Assembly: GCA_035079385.1 (NCBI GenBank)
Contig: JAVHKY010000068.1
Span: forward strand, 186,001 to 250,000
DNA: 64,000 nucleotides
DNA from: Aspidiotus rigidus
Taxonomy: Eukaryota > Arthropoda > Insecta > Hemiptera > Diaspididae
Direction of reading: 5' to 3'
A program made the translations under genes and the position numbers. Of the stretch, positions 10,929-21,253 are shown one piece after another. How positions within the stretch are numbered: the stretch's first letter is position 1; each line of letters opens with the position of its first letter. The notes beneath the pieces were generated by a model, which was given only the letters and a program-made list of their open reading frames with translations, searched no databases and had not been told where the DNA came from.

Positions 10929-11923
10929 CCATCTCATCATTATCTCATCCTTCTTTCATGCTTTCATTGTGATTCTGATACCCCCCACGCGCCATAATAC
11001 GCCCCACCGTAAACCGAGATATTTCAAAAGAATTTGATATTGGAATTAAAGTCTTATTGAAAACTAAGTTGTGTACCTTGCGTAGTCTCATGTTGTTGCC
11101 ACAGAACGTGAATGAGGGTTAATCACAGAATCAGTCACCCTGGACTCACACACACATACACTTCTCATCCCACATCTGATGTTCTCTCATGCTCTCATTT
11201 CCTCTCCCACATCTGAACTCAATAATAACACCAAGCTTATAGCTCCCTAATGACAGGCTCTTATTAGCTCATTAATTGAAAAAAAAAAACTTAAAAGAAA
11301 AGCATATTCTTACTTCCGAATCTGATATATGCCCCCCTCCATCCAGACAATCCTTCTAAAGGCGACATCAATCATTATCTTTTCGAATGTCCAGAAATAT
11401 CCAACATTAGACAAATACTGTACTCAGAAGCCATCAATCTACAATTCGCTACCCCACTCAGAGCCACCGACCTCCTATCATCAGAAAACCCTTCAATTTT
11501 CTCACACATTTTCAAATTTATCTCTGACCTACCTCCTTCCATCAACATTTAACATTTAAATTCAATTCATTTTTTCCGTTTTTCCTTCGAGGTAAGGCCC
11601 AGTAGCCATCCTCTTTCCAACCCTCCTTTTTTTTTTTTTTTTTTTTTTTATTTTATGATTTACTCTCTTTAAATTCTAAAGAGCGATTAAATCATACTCT
11701 TTTAATACAAGAAATCAAACTCGGCTCCAGTCCTTACAACGGATTGCTATGTCGAAGTACTATTGTTTTCACTCCTTTTTTTTTTTTTTAATACATTTAT
11801 GCATGTGTGTAATTATTTTCCCCCTATTCTTTTTTTTTATTCTATTTTATTTGTTTTCTTTTTTTTTTATTTTTTTAATAATTTTTTTCTGGTTGGATGT
11901 AATAAAAAAAAAAAAAAAAAAAA
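10927..11923 (+). mobile_element. 5'-truncated non-LTR retrotransposon (LINE)
   Basis: At 11320-11559 the frame reads GDINHYLFECPEISNIRQIL and ends SDLPPSINI before a stop. This is the usual C-terminal end of LINE reverse transcriptase proteins, in which a zinc-knuckle-like H..F.CP..--R segment precedes the stop. The 3' UTR has long T-runs, and a poly(A) tract of about 20 A closes the element at 11904-11923. The RT catalytic domain is absent, so the copy is 5'-truncated and dead. The left border is within the CA repeat and uncertain, and no clear target duplication is visible. Confidence 0.7.
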
Positions 11924-12070
11924 CATTCATTCATGAGAAACTCAACATGAACGAGCAAATCTTTCACACACGCATATAAAACCATTTCATCGCTCAAAAA
12001 ATAACAAGATTATACGCAAAGGATTGCTGCACTAATACTATAACACAACATTACTCAAAGAAGCTAGACA

Positions 12071-12570
12071 AAATTGAAAATGATATTCCCATTTCCTGAG
12101 ACACCTCAGATCAACTATGAACCACTATCAATATGTACACACGAAAAAAAAATGTATAAATCAATAATTAATTAAGAATCAAGTCACTAAAATAGTCTCG
12201 TAGCACACTTGATGAAGACTAAAAAATTGTACTCAATCATTCAAATTTAAGGTTTTCACTATCGAGTATGACTAATAATGATAAAAAAAAAAAGTCGAAC
12301 AACCCGCTATCGCTACTATTCGTTTAAAAATAAATTTAACAAAACAAAATTCAAGGCTCTAGGGGCTGTGGAAAGAGAGATACAAGGACACTAAATTTCC
12401 AGGCAGGAAGAATGAATAAAATATCATTGAAAATAAAATTCAATGAACTCTTGGTCAAGAATAAACCTGATAAGTAAAAGGTTCTTAATCACAATACACG
12501 TACTGATAACAAATAAAAGGATAGGAAAATCCGCTTCTCGTGACGTAAACAGCTACTCGTAATATAATAG
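12071..12570. other. No recognisable gene
   Basis: AT-rich and without coding signals. Confidence 0.4.
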
Positions 12571-12683
12571 TGAGAAATTTTTCGGCGTCGGGCGAAAACT
12601 TCTCAACCCTAAAAAAGAATTTAGACTTGAAAAAATGTCGACTTCTGAAGGAACGAAAAAATCTCAACTCTAGAGGTATAATA

Positions 12684-12899
12684 CAAAGTCGGTTTCCCAA
12701 TTTGCATCGAAGAAAAAAAAACAGAAAAAAAAAGTACGTGTACAAAACTTCTTTTTTTTCTCTAAAACTTCTTTTCTTTTCAGAGAAAAAAAAAAGTTTT
12801 GTATACGTACCTACTTTTTCCTTTTTTTTCTTTTTTTCTTTTTTTTTTTTTCTTTTCTTTTCTTTTGTTTTATCGATGCAAATTGGGAAACCGACTTTT
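12684..12899. repeat. Imperfect palindrome around T/A runs
   Basis: The arms 12684-12710 and 12873-12899 are inverted copies of a GTCGGTTTCCCAATTTGCAT-type sequence. Between them lie A-rich, then T-rich stretches that also pair (AAAGTACGTGTACAAAACTT against GTTTTGTATACGTACCTACTTT). It could fold into one long hairpin. Confidence 0.75.
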
Positions 12900-12904
12900 G
12901 CCGC

Positions 12905-13240
12905 GCCCTGTATATGATAGAAAGGGGGCTTGGAAAATGTCGACTTTCCAGGCACAGTATATGATAGGAGAGGGACTTGGAAGAAAATTTCGACTCTCGA
13001 GCCATAATTATATGTGGTATGTATGTAAGAAGGAACTTGAAAAAAAAATTTGACTTTTAAGCCATAAAATATGATAGGAAAGGGACAGAAAAATTTTGGC
13101 TCTCCCATAATATATGACAAGGGGACTCGGAAAAATTCTAACTTTTGAGCCAAGATATATGGCAGGAAAGAAACTTGGAAAAATTTTTACTTTGTGGCTA
13201 CATACACCATGATACAAGGGACTCAGAAAAACTGAAGAAT
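12905..13240. repeat. Degenerate minisatellite, same family as 22.7-23.4 kb
   Basis: Five or six diverged units of the type GGGACTTGGAAAAATTTCGA followed by CTCTCGAGCCATATATGATA, with spacing of about 45-60 bp. It is followed at 13250-13330 by a diverged copy of the non-repetitive partner (GAATTTTCAATACCAAA through CGTTTAACTTTGTT) that also accompanies the arrays at 20.7 and 22.5 kb. Confidence 0.8.
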
Positions 13241-13639
13241 CTTCAAGATTTCAATTTGAATTTTCAATACCAAAACCAATTCGACCCATTAAACATTTTC
13301 GCTGCGTTACTCGTTTAACTTTGTTTAGGATAACCCTCCATAGAATAGGTTCCCTATTAAAAATTTTGACCTTCAAGCTATTCGCGTCAGGCCCCAAAAG
13401 AGTCGCCCTCTACATTTACTATAGCGGCCATTTGTGGAAACTGGACGAAAGGGTGATGTTTCAGATAGTTGGTGAAATTTTTATGTTTATGAGTTTCATA
13501 CTATTTTACTAGTCAAGAGAGTCAAAAAAGGTCATTATAAGTGGTACTTTTTTTTTCAGTATTAAAAGAGATACAGCTAGTTGAAATAACATATGCTCTT
13601 ATGTAAATTTTCATGGATCACCTTTTCGTCCATGACACT

Positions 13640-14060
13640 AGCGCGTCTACAGTAGTGGCCTGATGCGAATACTAGGTCTGACATACAATATACTATCGGC
13701 TTCACATACTACATGTTATGCTAACCAGCTCATCCCGCCTCCTATACTAGGTTTTCTCTGTACTATGGAGCTAACATACAATATAGGCCTACTAGGATTC
13801 ATTCTCGGGATTTGGAAGGACTTTGCTCTTTTATAAGTTAGTATACTAGTAACGAAGGTGAAAAAATAAATTATTCAAAAAGAACAAATATATTGATTCA
13901 AATGAATTTACAACCGCATGAACTGCGGTTGTAAATTCATTTGAATCAATAAATTTGTTCTTTTTGAATAATTTATTTTTTCACCTTCGTTATCAGTATG
14001 TGCCGTAATTTAGAAGGAAGGATTAATTAGTATACTAGGTTAAACTAGGCTCAGCTACTT
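13640..14060. repeat. Field of GTATACTAG / CTAGTATA words
   Basis: Repeated short words of the type TATACTAGG, ACATACAATATA and AGGCCTACTAGG. The same words recur at 17420-17850, 20430-20600, 7140-7220 and 50200-50520. No open frame is associated with them. Confidence 0.6.
13842..13999. repeat. Near-perfect foldback (about 76-bp arms, 5-nt loop)
   Basis: The left arm starts TAACGAAGGTGAAAAAATAA at 13850 and ends CAACCGCA at 13918. The loop is TGAAC. The right arm runs from TGCGGTTG at 13924 to CACCTTCGTTA at 13992. I find one mismatch in the inner 69 bp and two more near the outer end. GTATACTAG-type words flank it. It is a foldback MITE or a hairpin RNA source, and the sequence alone does not decide between them. 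Confidence 0.92.
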
Positions 14061-14769
14061 GGCCTAATATGTAGTAAATGAGGGCAACAGAGAAAAAGAA
14101 GACGGAATTAGTGTGACGTCATAGGTCTATAATAGGCTATTCAGGCAAATGAGTGGAGCGAGTGAGCTGGTTAACCTAACATACAGAATGCTTTAAGCAA
14201 GAGATAATGGTGAAGGCGACGTTACTACGATGTCATCATGACCAACTTATCAAAAGTTGATGAGAATCAATTCAGTATGATCGGTATAATCACTAGGCCT
14301 GTAAATATTATATCAAAAAGTAGAAAGCACTATGTGCAGGTGTTTCTGGAGTATAGACATGTTAGCTTCTGTCCTGTGTCACGGTTTTTTTGAAAAGACA
14401 AAGAGGTAGGAAAAAAGTGGGCACCGGTACTCAATAATGATATGATCACCCAGCTTGTCTAATCCTTAAAAATGGTGACTCTCGTGCCCAGAGCGTAGAA
14501 TAATTTGAAAAAGAAAAAATTATCAAACACTTCCTGAGTATAGAGTCATATACCTATAAAATCTTTTTCCACTGCCATTGAAATTTAGATAGTTGTTGGA
14601 CGGTATCTGACATACCGATATACTTTGTTCCGTCAAATCATAACTTCCAACTGATTCACACAATAAAAAGTTATAAGAAATAAAATTTTCTGGCATAGCC
14701 AAATAAATGAAAATCATGTTCCATGTCATTTATATTTTATCAGTCATCTTGAAATATTTCATTCTAGGC

Positions 14770-15271
14770 TTCTACTAGGTAAGTGTTCGTGAGATATTAT
14801 TCGTTTACCCTTTTACCTACCTTGGCGTCGTATAAGTCTTCTATGAGAAATATGAGGTAGCGCGAACTCGCTCCGCTCGTTCGCCCCCTGTCTCGCTGTT
14901 GTATTGGAATGGTATGAGACAATTCAAGTCTAGGGGACTTGGAAAAATTCGACTATCCAGCCTTTATTTATTTAATTATTTAATATTATTTATTTATTTA
15001 TTTATCTATCTATTTATTTATCTATTTATTATTAATTCTTCTACTAGGTCAAGTGTTCGTGAGATATTATTCGTTTACCCCTTTACCTATCTTGGCGTCG
15101 TATAAGTCTTGTATGAGAAATATTTTGAGGTAATTGTGGGTGTTCTATATTTTGAGGTATCAACTTTCGTGGGGCGAACGAGCGATCTCGCTGTTGTATT
15201 GGAATGGTATAAAATTTTCTAATTATTAATTATATTAATTATTCAATTATTTATTTATTTAATTATTTAAT

Positions 15272-15311
<40 letters not shown>

Positions 15312-15412
15312 TTATTAATTATTACGAGTTCGCCCCCTGTCTCGCTGTTGTATTGGAATGGTATGAGACAATTCAAGTCCAGGGGACTTGGAAAAATTTC
15401 GACTATCCAGCC
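14770..15412. repeat. Tandem/direct duplications with TTTA microsatellites
   Basis: The block TCTACTAGGTAAGTGTTCGTG to AGAAATAT (14770-14852) recurs at 15040-15122. The block TCGCCCCCTGTCTCGCTG to CTATCCAGCC (14880-14961) recurs at 15332-15411. Both are joined to TTTA/ATTTATTT runs (14965-15032, 15235-15318, 15465-15560). The second block carries one minisatellite-like unit (GGGACTTGGAAAAATTTCGA). Confidence 0.8.
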
Positions 15413-15471
15413 ATATATGATAGGAAGAGGGACTTAGAAAATTTTCTAATTATTAATTATATTAATTATTT

Positions 15472-15502
<31 letters not shown>

Positions 15503-15625
15503 ATTTTAATTATTTAATTATTTAATTATTTAATTATTAATTAATTAATATAATTATCTATTATCATTACGCGGGGTGTACTCGCGAATTTCTGAATCAC
15601 CCACGGGGTAGAGATATCTCTTGAC

Positions 15626-15643
15626 GGGGGGGGGGGGGGGGGG
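15626..15643. repeat. G18 homopolymer
   Basis: Eighteen consecutive G followed by TGTACTCGCGAGTTTC; a GGGGTGTACTCGCGAATTTC block lies 60 bp upstream. The run could form a G-quadruplex. Its length in the assembly may be inexact. Confidence 0.7.
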
Positions 15644-15868
15644 TGTACTCGCGAGTTTCAAAATCGGGGTCCGGCGAGAGAAAAGACATGGAACATGTCA
15701 AAAGCAAATGAATTGAACAGTAATTACGTAAACAGAATAATATGCTTATTAATCGCTGGGAAAACAGAATTACAAATTAGACCATTTACAGTTTTGTTTT
15801 AGAGTCTATTATGTAACATCACATGTACATATATATTTTAATCTTGGTGGAGACAAAAACATCTTCCA

Positions 15869-16243
15869 TCAGATAGAATCGGGGAAATACCAAGATACCT
15901 CGAATTTTCCATCACTCAACGGTCTGCATTTTTGGAAACATGTTGGAGATAGAACAATATCCTTGGGCCCGCAGCCTCCACACTTGTCGACAACCATTAT
16001 TCCATTGACTAATGTTCCCCTGGCCGCATCCTGAAGATTGATTTTCCTACCACATATTGGATCGTTGTTAGGATTTGGTGTTGTGAACCACGAAGGACCA
16101 AGCGAGCAAACGTAGTCGGAATCCTTGTAATATTTTCCACACGCGCCCAAACCATAATGGGCCCACGTGGCATTACCGTAATTGCCAAAGGCGCCCGGAA
16201 GTAAGCCCAAAACGATGGAGAAAAACACGGATAAGGAATTCAT
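15869..16243 (-). CDS. Secreted barwin/expansin-like double-psi beta-barrel protein, copy 2
   Basis: A single-exon gene for 124 residues, paralogous to 8477-8839. The signal peptide is MNSLSVFFSIVLGLLPGAFG. The mature domain reads GNATWAHYGLGACG, then DSDYVCSLGPSWFTTPNPNN, DPICGRK, MVVDKCGGCGPKDIVLSP and ends VSWYFPDSI. It fits the fungal-type DPBB pattern better than copy 1 does, notably in VVDKCGGCG and in the C-terminal VSW strand. It has seven cysteines; the extra one (QKC) is absent from copy 1. The family position of catalytic or ligand Asp (VVDKC) is kept. I infer an extracellular role, possibly against plant or microbial polysaccharides or proteases; the sequence cannot choose. The upstream TATA word TATATAAA at 16351-16358 is conserved with copy 1. 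Lateral origin is possible. Confidence 0.87.
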   Translation of the reverse strand: MNSLSVFFSIVLGLLPGAFGNYGNATWAHYGLGACGKYYKDSDYVCSLGPSWFTTPNPNNDPICGRKINLQDAARGTLVNGIMVVDKCGGCGPKDIVLSPTCFQKCRPLSDGKFEVSWYFPDSI

Positions 16244-16348
16244 GATGAATTTTCGATGATCTTAAAGAAAGACTTGATGACACGCTTGTAAGACTGTACA
16301 ATAATTGTATAGAAGTCGATATTTTATGCCAAAATGTTCGGCAAGAGG

Positions 16349-16361
16349 TGTTTATATACTT
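16349..16361 (-). promoter_or_regulatory. TATA-box candidate of DPBB copy 2
   Basis: Minus-strand GTATATAAACACC, 105-118 bp upstream of the ATG, at the same relative place as in copy 1. Confidence 0.55.
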
Positions 16362-16729
16362 TTTACTCTGACATATACACAGGGAATGAAACGAATTTAG
16401 TTCTACAAATGTACCATGTCAGAATTATCTACTCTTGTAATTTTTTATTGATTTATTTTTTGTTTATTACGCACGTATAATGTACAACAGATAATATTAT
16501 ACTTATAGTTGTTTCATAAAAATATGTATGACTATGAAACCCCCAATTTCCTATCTGGTATTGAGAATTGATAAGCACATTGTTTCAATTTCCTGCCCAA
16601 GACTCTCAAAAGAGGAAAAAAAGAAGGAAGAATAAAAGACGCAAATGATTTTATCTTGATTGAAGTATTATCGAAGAATTAACATGTATACCTATACATT
16701 CCATATGCAAACCTCACGATGAAAGTCAT

Positions 16730-17380
16730 ACGATAACTATTTCTGTAAATAGAAAAACTATGGAACTATCGTACGGTGATAAATTTGCCATACATTCTGC
16801 CCTACAGACAAATTTTTATGCCGAGGACATGCTTGCAAATCACTGTTTGCAAGCACCATAGGTTGACAGGATTTATGGCGGATTCAAACCATAGAAAGAT
16901 GACCATTTAGCAGCAAGATTCAAAAATTTTGCGACTTTTTTGCAGTCAGCTGGTCCTTCATTGGAAGCAATAGAACACTGTTAGTAGTTTGGAACGTGAT
17001 GTGGTGTCTGCAAAATCTTCTTCGTTTCAACAGTCCATTAATATGCCTCAGTATGTACAATTGATTGAGGCTGCGTCTGTGTCTTTGACCACTTAAAGCG
17101 AGAAATTTCGCCACCATCATTGTTGCAGGCTTCCATTCAAAAAAGATATAAAATTGATTGCAGCGCACAAGATCATGTTTCATGTCTGTCCCACCTCTCT
17201 AGCCTTATAGGGATGATAAAGAAGTAGACGCAAATATTGGAAGTAGAGGGAAGGGGAGAGCAGAGACATAGAGCTTATTAATATCTATTTTTACTTTTGT
17301 TTCACGGCAAGTAACGGTCATTATTTATAAAGGAGTCTGTGGTATGAGTCTAGTCTTCTTAGACTGATGACGTTGTGGAC
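16730..17380. other. No recognisable gene
   Basis: Open frames on the minus strand (16920-17183) show no domain or signal. I cannot assign them. Confidence 0.4.
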
Positions 17381-17399
17381 TTGTGACTCACTCGTTCTG

Positions 17400-17900
17400 C
17401 TTGTTCGCCCCCAGTCTTCGCGTAGTGGAAGTTCAGTATACTGTATATTCGATTAAATTCCTCCCAGGAACCAGTATGTATCTTGTTAAGTTGAGTGGCC
17501 CCGGGGCTCACTCGCTCCTATTCTTAGCTAGTTTGAGTCTCGTAGAAGCCCAGTATAAAGCTAGTATACAAGGAGAGGTCAGAACCGTGCGGACAGCGGT
17601 ATATACTTAGTCTGGTATAATTGCGGTGGCCTGATATAAGTTTAGTATACGTTCTATTGGGACTGATTATCGCAAGCTAGTATAAGCTTATTACCAGCCT
17701 AGTTCGTAGTTAGTGAAACCCCATTCGAGCTCGGCTATTATTGTCTAGTACAAAGTGTTTCTCGCTACTTTTATACCAGTTTTATACTAGGGTTTTGGAA
17801 TAAATGGGGGTGGAGCTAGCCCCTTTTCATAGTTCAGTATAAGTCTAGTATACTGAATGTCAGGCTTACGGGGGCTCTCTCGCTCCGCTCTCCCCCCCCT
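17400..17900. repeat. Second field of AGTATA/CTAGTATAC words
   Basis: Dense words such as GTCTAGTATACTGAATG, AGTATAAGTCTAG and CTAGTATAAGC. The block also has two CTCACTCGYTCYGCTY-like words next to G/C runs. It is the same family as 13640-14060. Confidence 0.6.
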
Positions 17901-17964
17901 CCATTGCCTAGAACAGTTAGCCGCCTTGCTTAGCCTATTGTTACAAGTCAGCCGTTCTTGCTCT

Positions 17965-18965
17965 CCCCTTAATCCGGCTCTGCTTTGATGCTTCAGAATA
18001 ATATTATGTTATTTCTCTTACCTCGCTAGCAAACTAACTCGAAACCTTGTTGACCAAAACTGCTAATCTTTCAAATGACTCGTCCAGCAAGACTTATATC
18101 AGATGTAAGGTAACGTTGAAGGGATGGATAAGGAAGCAAGTTCACGGAAGGTCAGTTATCATGAAGTCAGTTTTTAGACGGTTTCGTAGGCGGTTTTGTT
18201 GTTGAAGTTTCTTCAGAAAGTGGTGTAGTGCTGTCAGGCTCCATCAAATCGAGGTCTATTGTTGGTGAGACGGGTGCGCAGGATTTACAGATTTTCAAGT
18301 ACATTCGTTTTTCGATATCGGGGAAGTTTTCTGGAAGATTGGTTTCATTCAAGTAGTCTTCACATCTGAGAAGAAAGAGTTGAAATCAGATGAAAAAATA
18401 TCTTATGTTAGCTTTTGAACTTGAATGCCTGCTTACTCAATTACTGTAATTTCTTGAACCTTTGGATCTGGTGGGCAGTACAGTATCTGACATTTTGGAC
18501 AGAGAAAACGATGCTGACCTCTGAGTATAGGACCAACGTCAGCTATACAAGCTTTTTCAGAAAAATTCTCATGTGATAATGGAGGGTATACACGGTAGTA
18601 CGGAGGATTTTCAGCGTAGTTGAATGCTGCCGCGAAAAATACCAATTTGGTAAAACTTGACCGTGTATAAGTATAATTATAAGCAAGAAATTTTTCAACA
18701 CAAAAGCTTACCGAATAACTTATCAAGGAGTACAAACATTAAGAGTAAATTCATTTTAACCCTTTCGAATGATTTGTGTATACAAAACTACGAAAACTTG
18801 GATCATTTCATCAGATTGAATTGAAATAAGTTATCTAGTGTTTATCAATTTGATTATCGATGATGAGTAGGCCTTGATTAACGTAATTTTTTTTAAGTAC
18901 CTTAAATAAATTAATAATTTACGACCTACCCGTGAATCGAACGAAGAATCGAGTATCTACAATTT
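17965..18965. repeat. Inverted duplication, left arm (SVWC-like copy 1 inside)
   Basis: Matches 27640-28650 in reverse orientation. It includes all three exons, both introns and flanks of about 200 bp on each side. Examples of shared flank words are AGATTAGCAGTT and AGTTTGCTAGCGAGGTAAGA. Confidence 0.85.
18167..18754 (-). CDS. Small secreted cysteine-rich protein, SVWC (Vago-like) type, copy 1
   Basis: Three coding exons on the minus strand: 18754-18712, 18626-18437 and 18365-18167, giving 143 residues. Donors are GTAAGC and acceptors CAG; phases 1 and 2 join cleanly. It begins MNLLLMFVLLDKLFG, a short signal peptide. The mature part has ACIADVGPILRGQHRFLCPK and CQILYCPPDP, then ITVIECEDYL and YLKICKSC. 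This cysteine spacing and the C-G-G layout resemble single von Willebrand factor C domain proteins, which in insects include the antiviral factor Vago. The canonical eight-cysteine set is not complete. The C-terminal tail is rich in Thr, Pro and Ser and may be O-glycosylated. The twin copy is at 27837-28466. The family name is an inference; the gene structure is firm because both copies share it. Confidence 0.75.
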
Positions 18966-19500
18966 TTCTTAATTGTTTTAATAATTTGAAAGGTATTGTA
19001 TATCATTGAACTTTTCAAGCTCACTATAGAAGCCGAGTAGGTATAGGATCGATATTTCAATACAATCAAGATTAATATAATTGATATAATCGAGATTGAT
19101 ATATCTTTACATTGTGTTTTCTTGCACACGCCCAAAGACGTATACATGATTCAATGTTTTTCCATGATCTGGAGAAATTCACTTGATTTGTTTTTTTTTT
19201 TTTGGCTTACCATTTTTGAGTCCTTGTGTCCGGTTTTTCTGAAAAGCAAATCTAGTAACCTTAATTAGCATCGCTACCTGGACCATGAGTTCAGTATTCT
19301 AATTTTCCGAATCGACATTATAGGAAAGTGTTTTGTCTTCCGAATATTTTTCTCTTTTTCAGAGGGCTGAAAATTTTTCCCACTGACGTCACAGTGTAGA
19401 AATAAGATCAGTTCTACTGGTGTTGGTTCTACACTAGTAGGAAAAAAAACGGTCTTCAAAATTGATAAGAAAATAGCGCTCTTTGCTCATCTAAGTTTAC
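18966..19500. other. No recognisable gene
   Basis: AT-rich DNA with no coding or repeat signal that I can name. Confidence 0.35.
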
Positions 19501-19544
19501 TGTGGAAAAGTTTACTTTCCTATATTTCGATTTGGAAAAAGTTA

Positions 19545-19975
19545 CACCTGCAGTATTGACGGATACTCACGAGAGTAAAAGCAAAAAGCATAAAATTACT
19601 CACGAGAGTAAAAAGAGTTGTAATTACCGAAAAACCATCTTTAGCGAGAACAAGAAAGTAACTGACCCAAAGATGAAACGATACAACAACACCAACTCGA
19701 GACAAAAAGGAAGAACTAATCATCGAGTTGTGACTCATAAACAAGCTCGATCGATCAAACCTTCTTCCTGTATATACCTGTTCAGCACGATGACACCACC
19801 AGTGAATGATTTCTATGTGCTCCAGGGTCATGCATTTAAAGTACAAATTCTCCTTGTGGAGAAGCACCTGATAACCCTCCCGGAAGGTATGCCCACTGGT
19901 GATTAAGTGGTCAGCGAGTGCCGAATCTCCCTCGCTGCCTTTCTCCCAGGCATTCTTTTGTTCAGCCACCCGGCT
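19545..19975 (-). pseudogene. Penelope-like element 3' fragment
   Basis: The minus-strand frame from about 19969 reads VAEQKNAWEKGSEGDSALAD, then HLITSGHTFREGYQVLLHKE and ALEH-like MTLEHIEIIH. It parallels the sequence at 21254-21420 (AEHLKSWKKGHLGESAFAYH), the segment after the GIY-YIG core. The catalytic half is missing. The flank 19562-19612 carries twin ACTCACGAGAGTAAAA words, which resemble the PLE terminal sequence at 4160. Confidence 0.7.
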
Positions 19976-20430
19976 TCAACTTTTGATCACCTTTCATAGG
20001 AACATTAGCAGATGGTCAAGGCCCCGTTGGCCATCTGGGGTCACCTACCTCTTTCTGTTTGCACCAGTAGAAAGGTCCGCCGGAACTGGCGGCAATGTGT
20101 TAGTAGTCGCAGCGCTTGATGCGGACCAACAGATGCAGCAGCCGTATTAACGGGTCGTGTTCTTGAAGCCCTGCAGCATCCGCTGATAGTCCAGCAGCAG
20201 CACAAAAGCACATCGCCAAGTCTCATTTATTATGACGCGCACTGCCTGTTGCTGGATCATCGGTTACACCAGTGGGTGCCCGGCCTTGCATCCTCTACTG
20301 AACTGTCTGAAGTGGACTGACTACATTTCCAGGAATAATTGGATTGGTGCTTCCCATGGATGACTGTTTGGCGGTGAAGGCGGGACTCTCGGGCTTCGGC
20401 CCGGTTAGGAAAAAGAGAAACACCTATATA
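19976..20430. other. GC-richer stretch without recognised gene
   Basis: Clearly richer in G+C than the surroundings, with short open frames on both strands and no known motif. It lies just upstream of the Penelope 3' fragment and may be part of a chimeric repeat. Confidence 0.35.
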
Positions 20431-21253
20431 ATGAAGGTTAAACCTACTATGACAACCTAGTTTAGGCCTACTTAGTTTACGCCTAGTATGCTGTATTCTG
20501 TATATTAGGCCTACATAATGAAAACTAAACCTACTATAGCAGCCTAGTTAAGGCCAAGTTAGTATAGGCCTAGTATGCTGTATATTAGGCCCACTATATA
20601 ATGGAGGCTAAAGCTCGAACTTTATCCAGGTTTTTAAAGTAGGTCAAGGTCATTGATTACGTCATAAAGTGTCGCGTGACGCAGATTTAAGCATAACCCC
20701 CAGCCTAAAGACATATCAAAAACGACGGCTTTCTCAACAAAGTTAAACGAGGAACGCAGGGAACCTGTTTTATGAGTCAAATGGGATTTGGTATTGAAAA
20801 TTCAAGGAAGCCTAGATCTAGATAAAGCTAGTATAAAGAAGACCTAGACCTACTGTAAGTCTAGTATAATATAGTTTGAGAGTCTAAATTTTTCTCGAAT
20901 CTCCAGCTATATATGATAGCTCGAGAGTAGAAATTTTTCCAAGTCCCTTTCATATTAAACGAATACGCTCCTCAAGGTTACGGCTATCCTTAATAAACGC
21001 GAAAAACGAATACTCCGAAGGGAGAGTAAACAAATGCAACCGCAGCAAAATATAAGACAACGAGCGCTTTCGGTTAATAAACCATCTTCAAGCCTGAAAT
21101 GAAAGCAACTGACGAACAGAAAAGAAGAGCAAGGTATGAAGATTGTCCAAACGAGAAATCGCGGTGTGAATCATAAACCAGTTCGATCAGGCCATCTTCC
21201 GGAATGTACGAGTTGAGCACAGTGATACCGTCGGTGTTTAATGACGCATTATT

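Larger units (their letters stand above)
10725..12070. repeat. Dispersed repeat, copy A, interrupted by a LINE
   Basis: The pieces 10725-10926 and 11924-12070 together match 27000-27355 in inverted orientation (shared words include TTTTCTCAATAAGATACACA and ATACGCAAAGGATTG). The 1 kb between them is absent from the other copy and ends with a poly(A) tract, as expected of a LINE insertion. Confidence 0.7.
15700..16720 (-). repeat. Segmental duplication unit B (contains DPBB copy 2)
   Basis: Partner of 8340-9290, in the same orientation, covering the gene plus about 150 bp downstream and 450 bp upstream. Confidence 0.75.

Noticed and set aside
11749..11979. Hydrophobic 76-residue frame resembling a membrane protein
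   Set aside because: It is produced by T-runs of the LINE 3' UTR and its poly(A) tail.
12485..13153. A 222-residue minus-strand frame
   Set aside because: It is read from A/T runs and minisatellite units, with low-complexity Lys/Phe translation.
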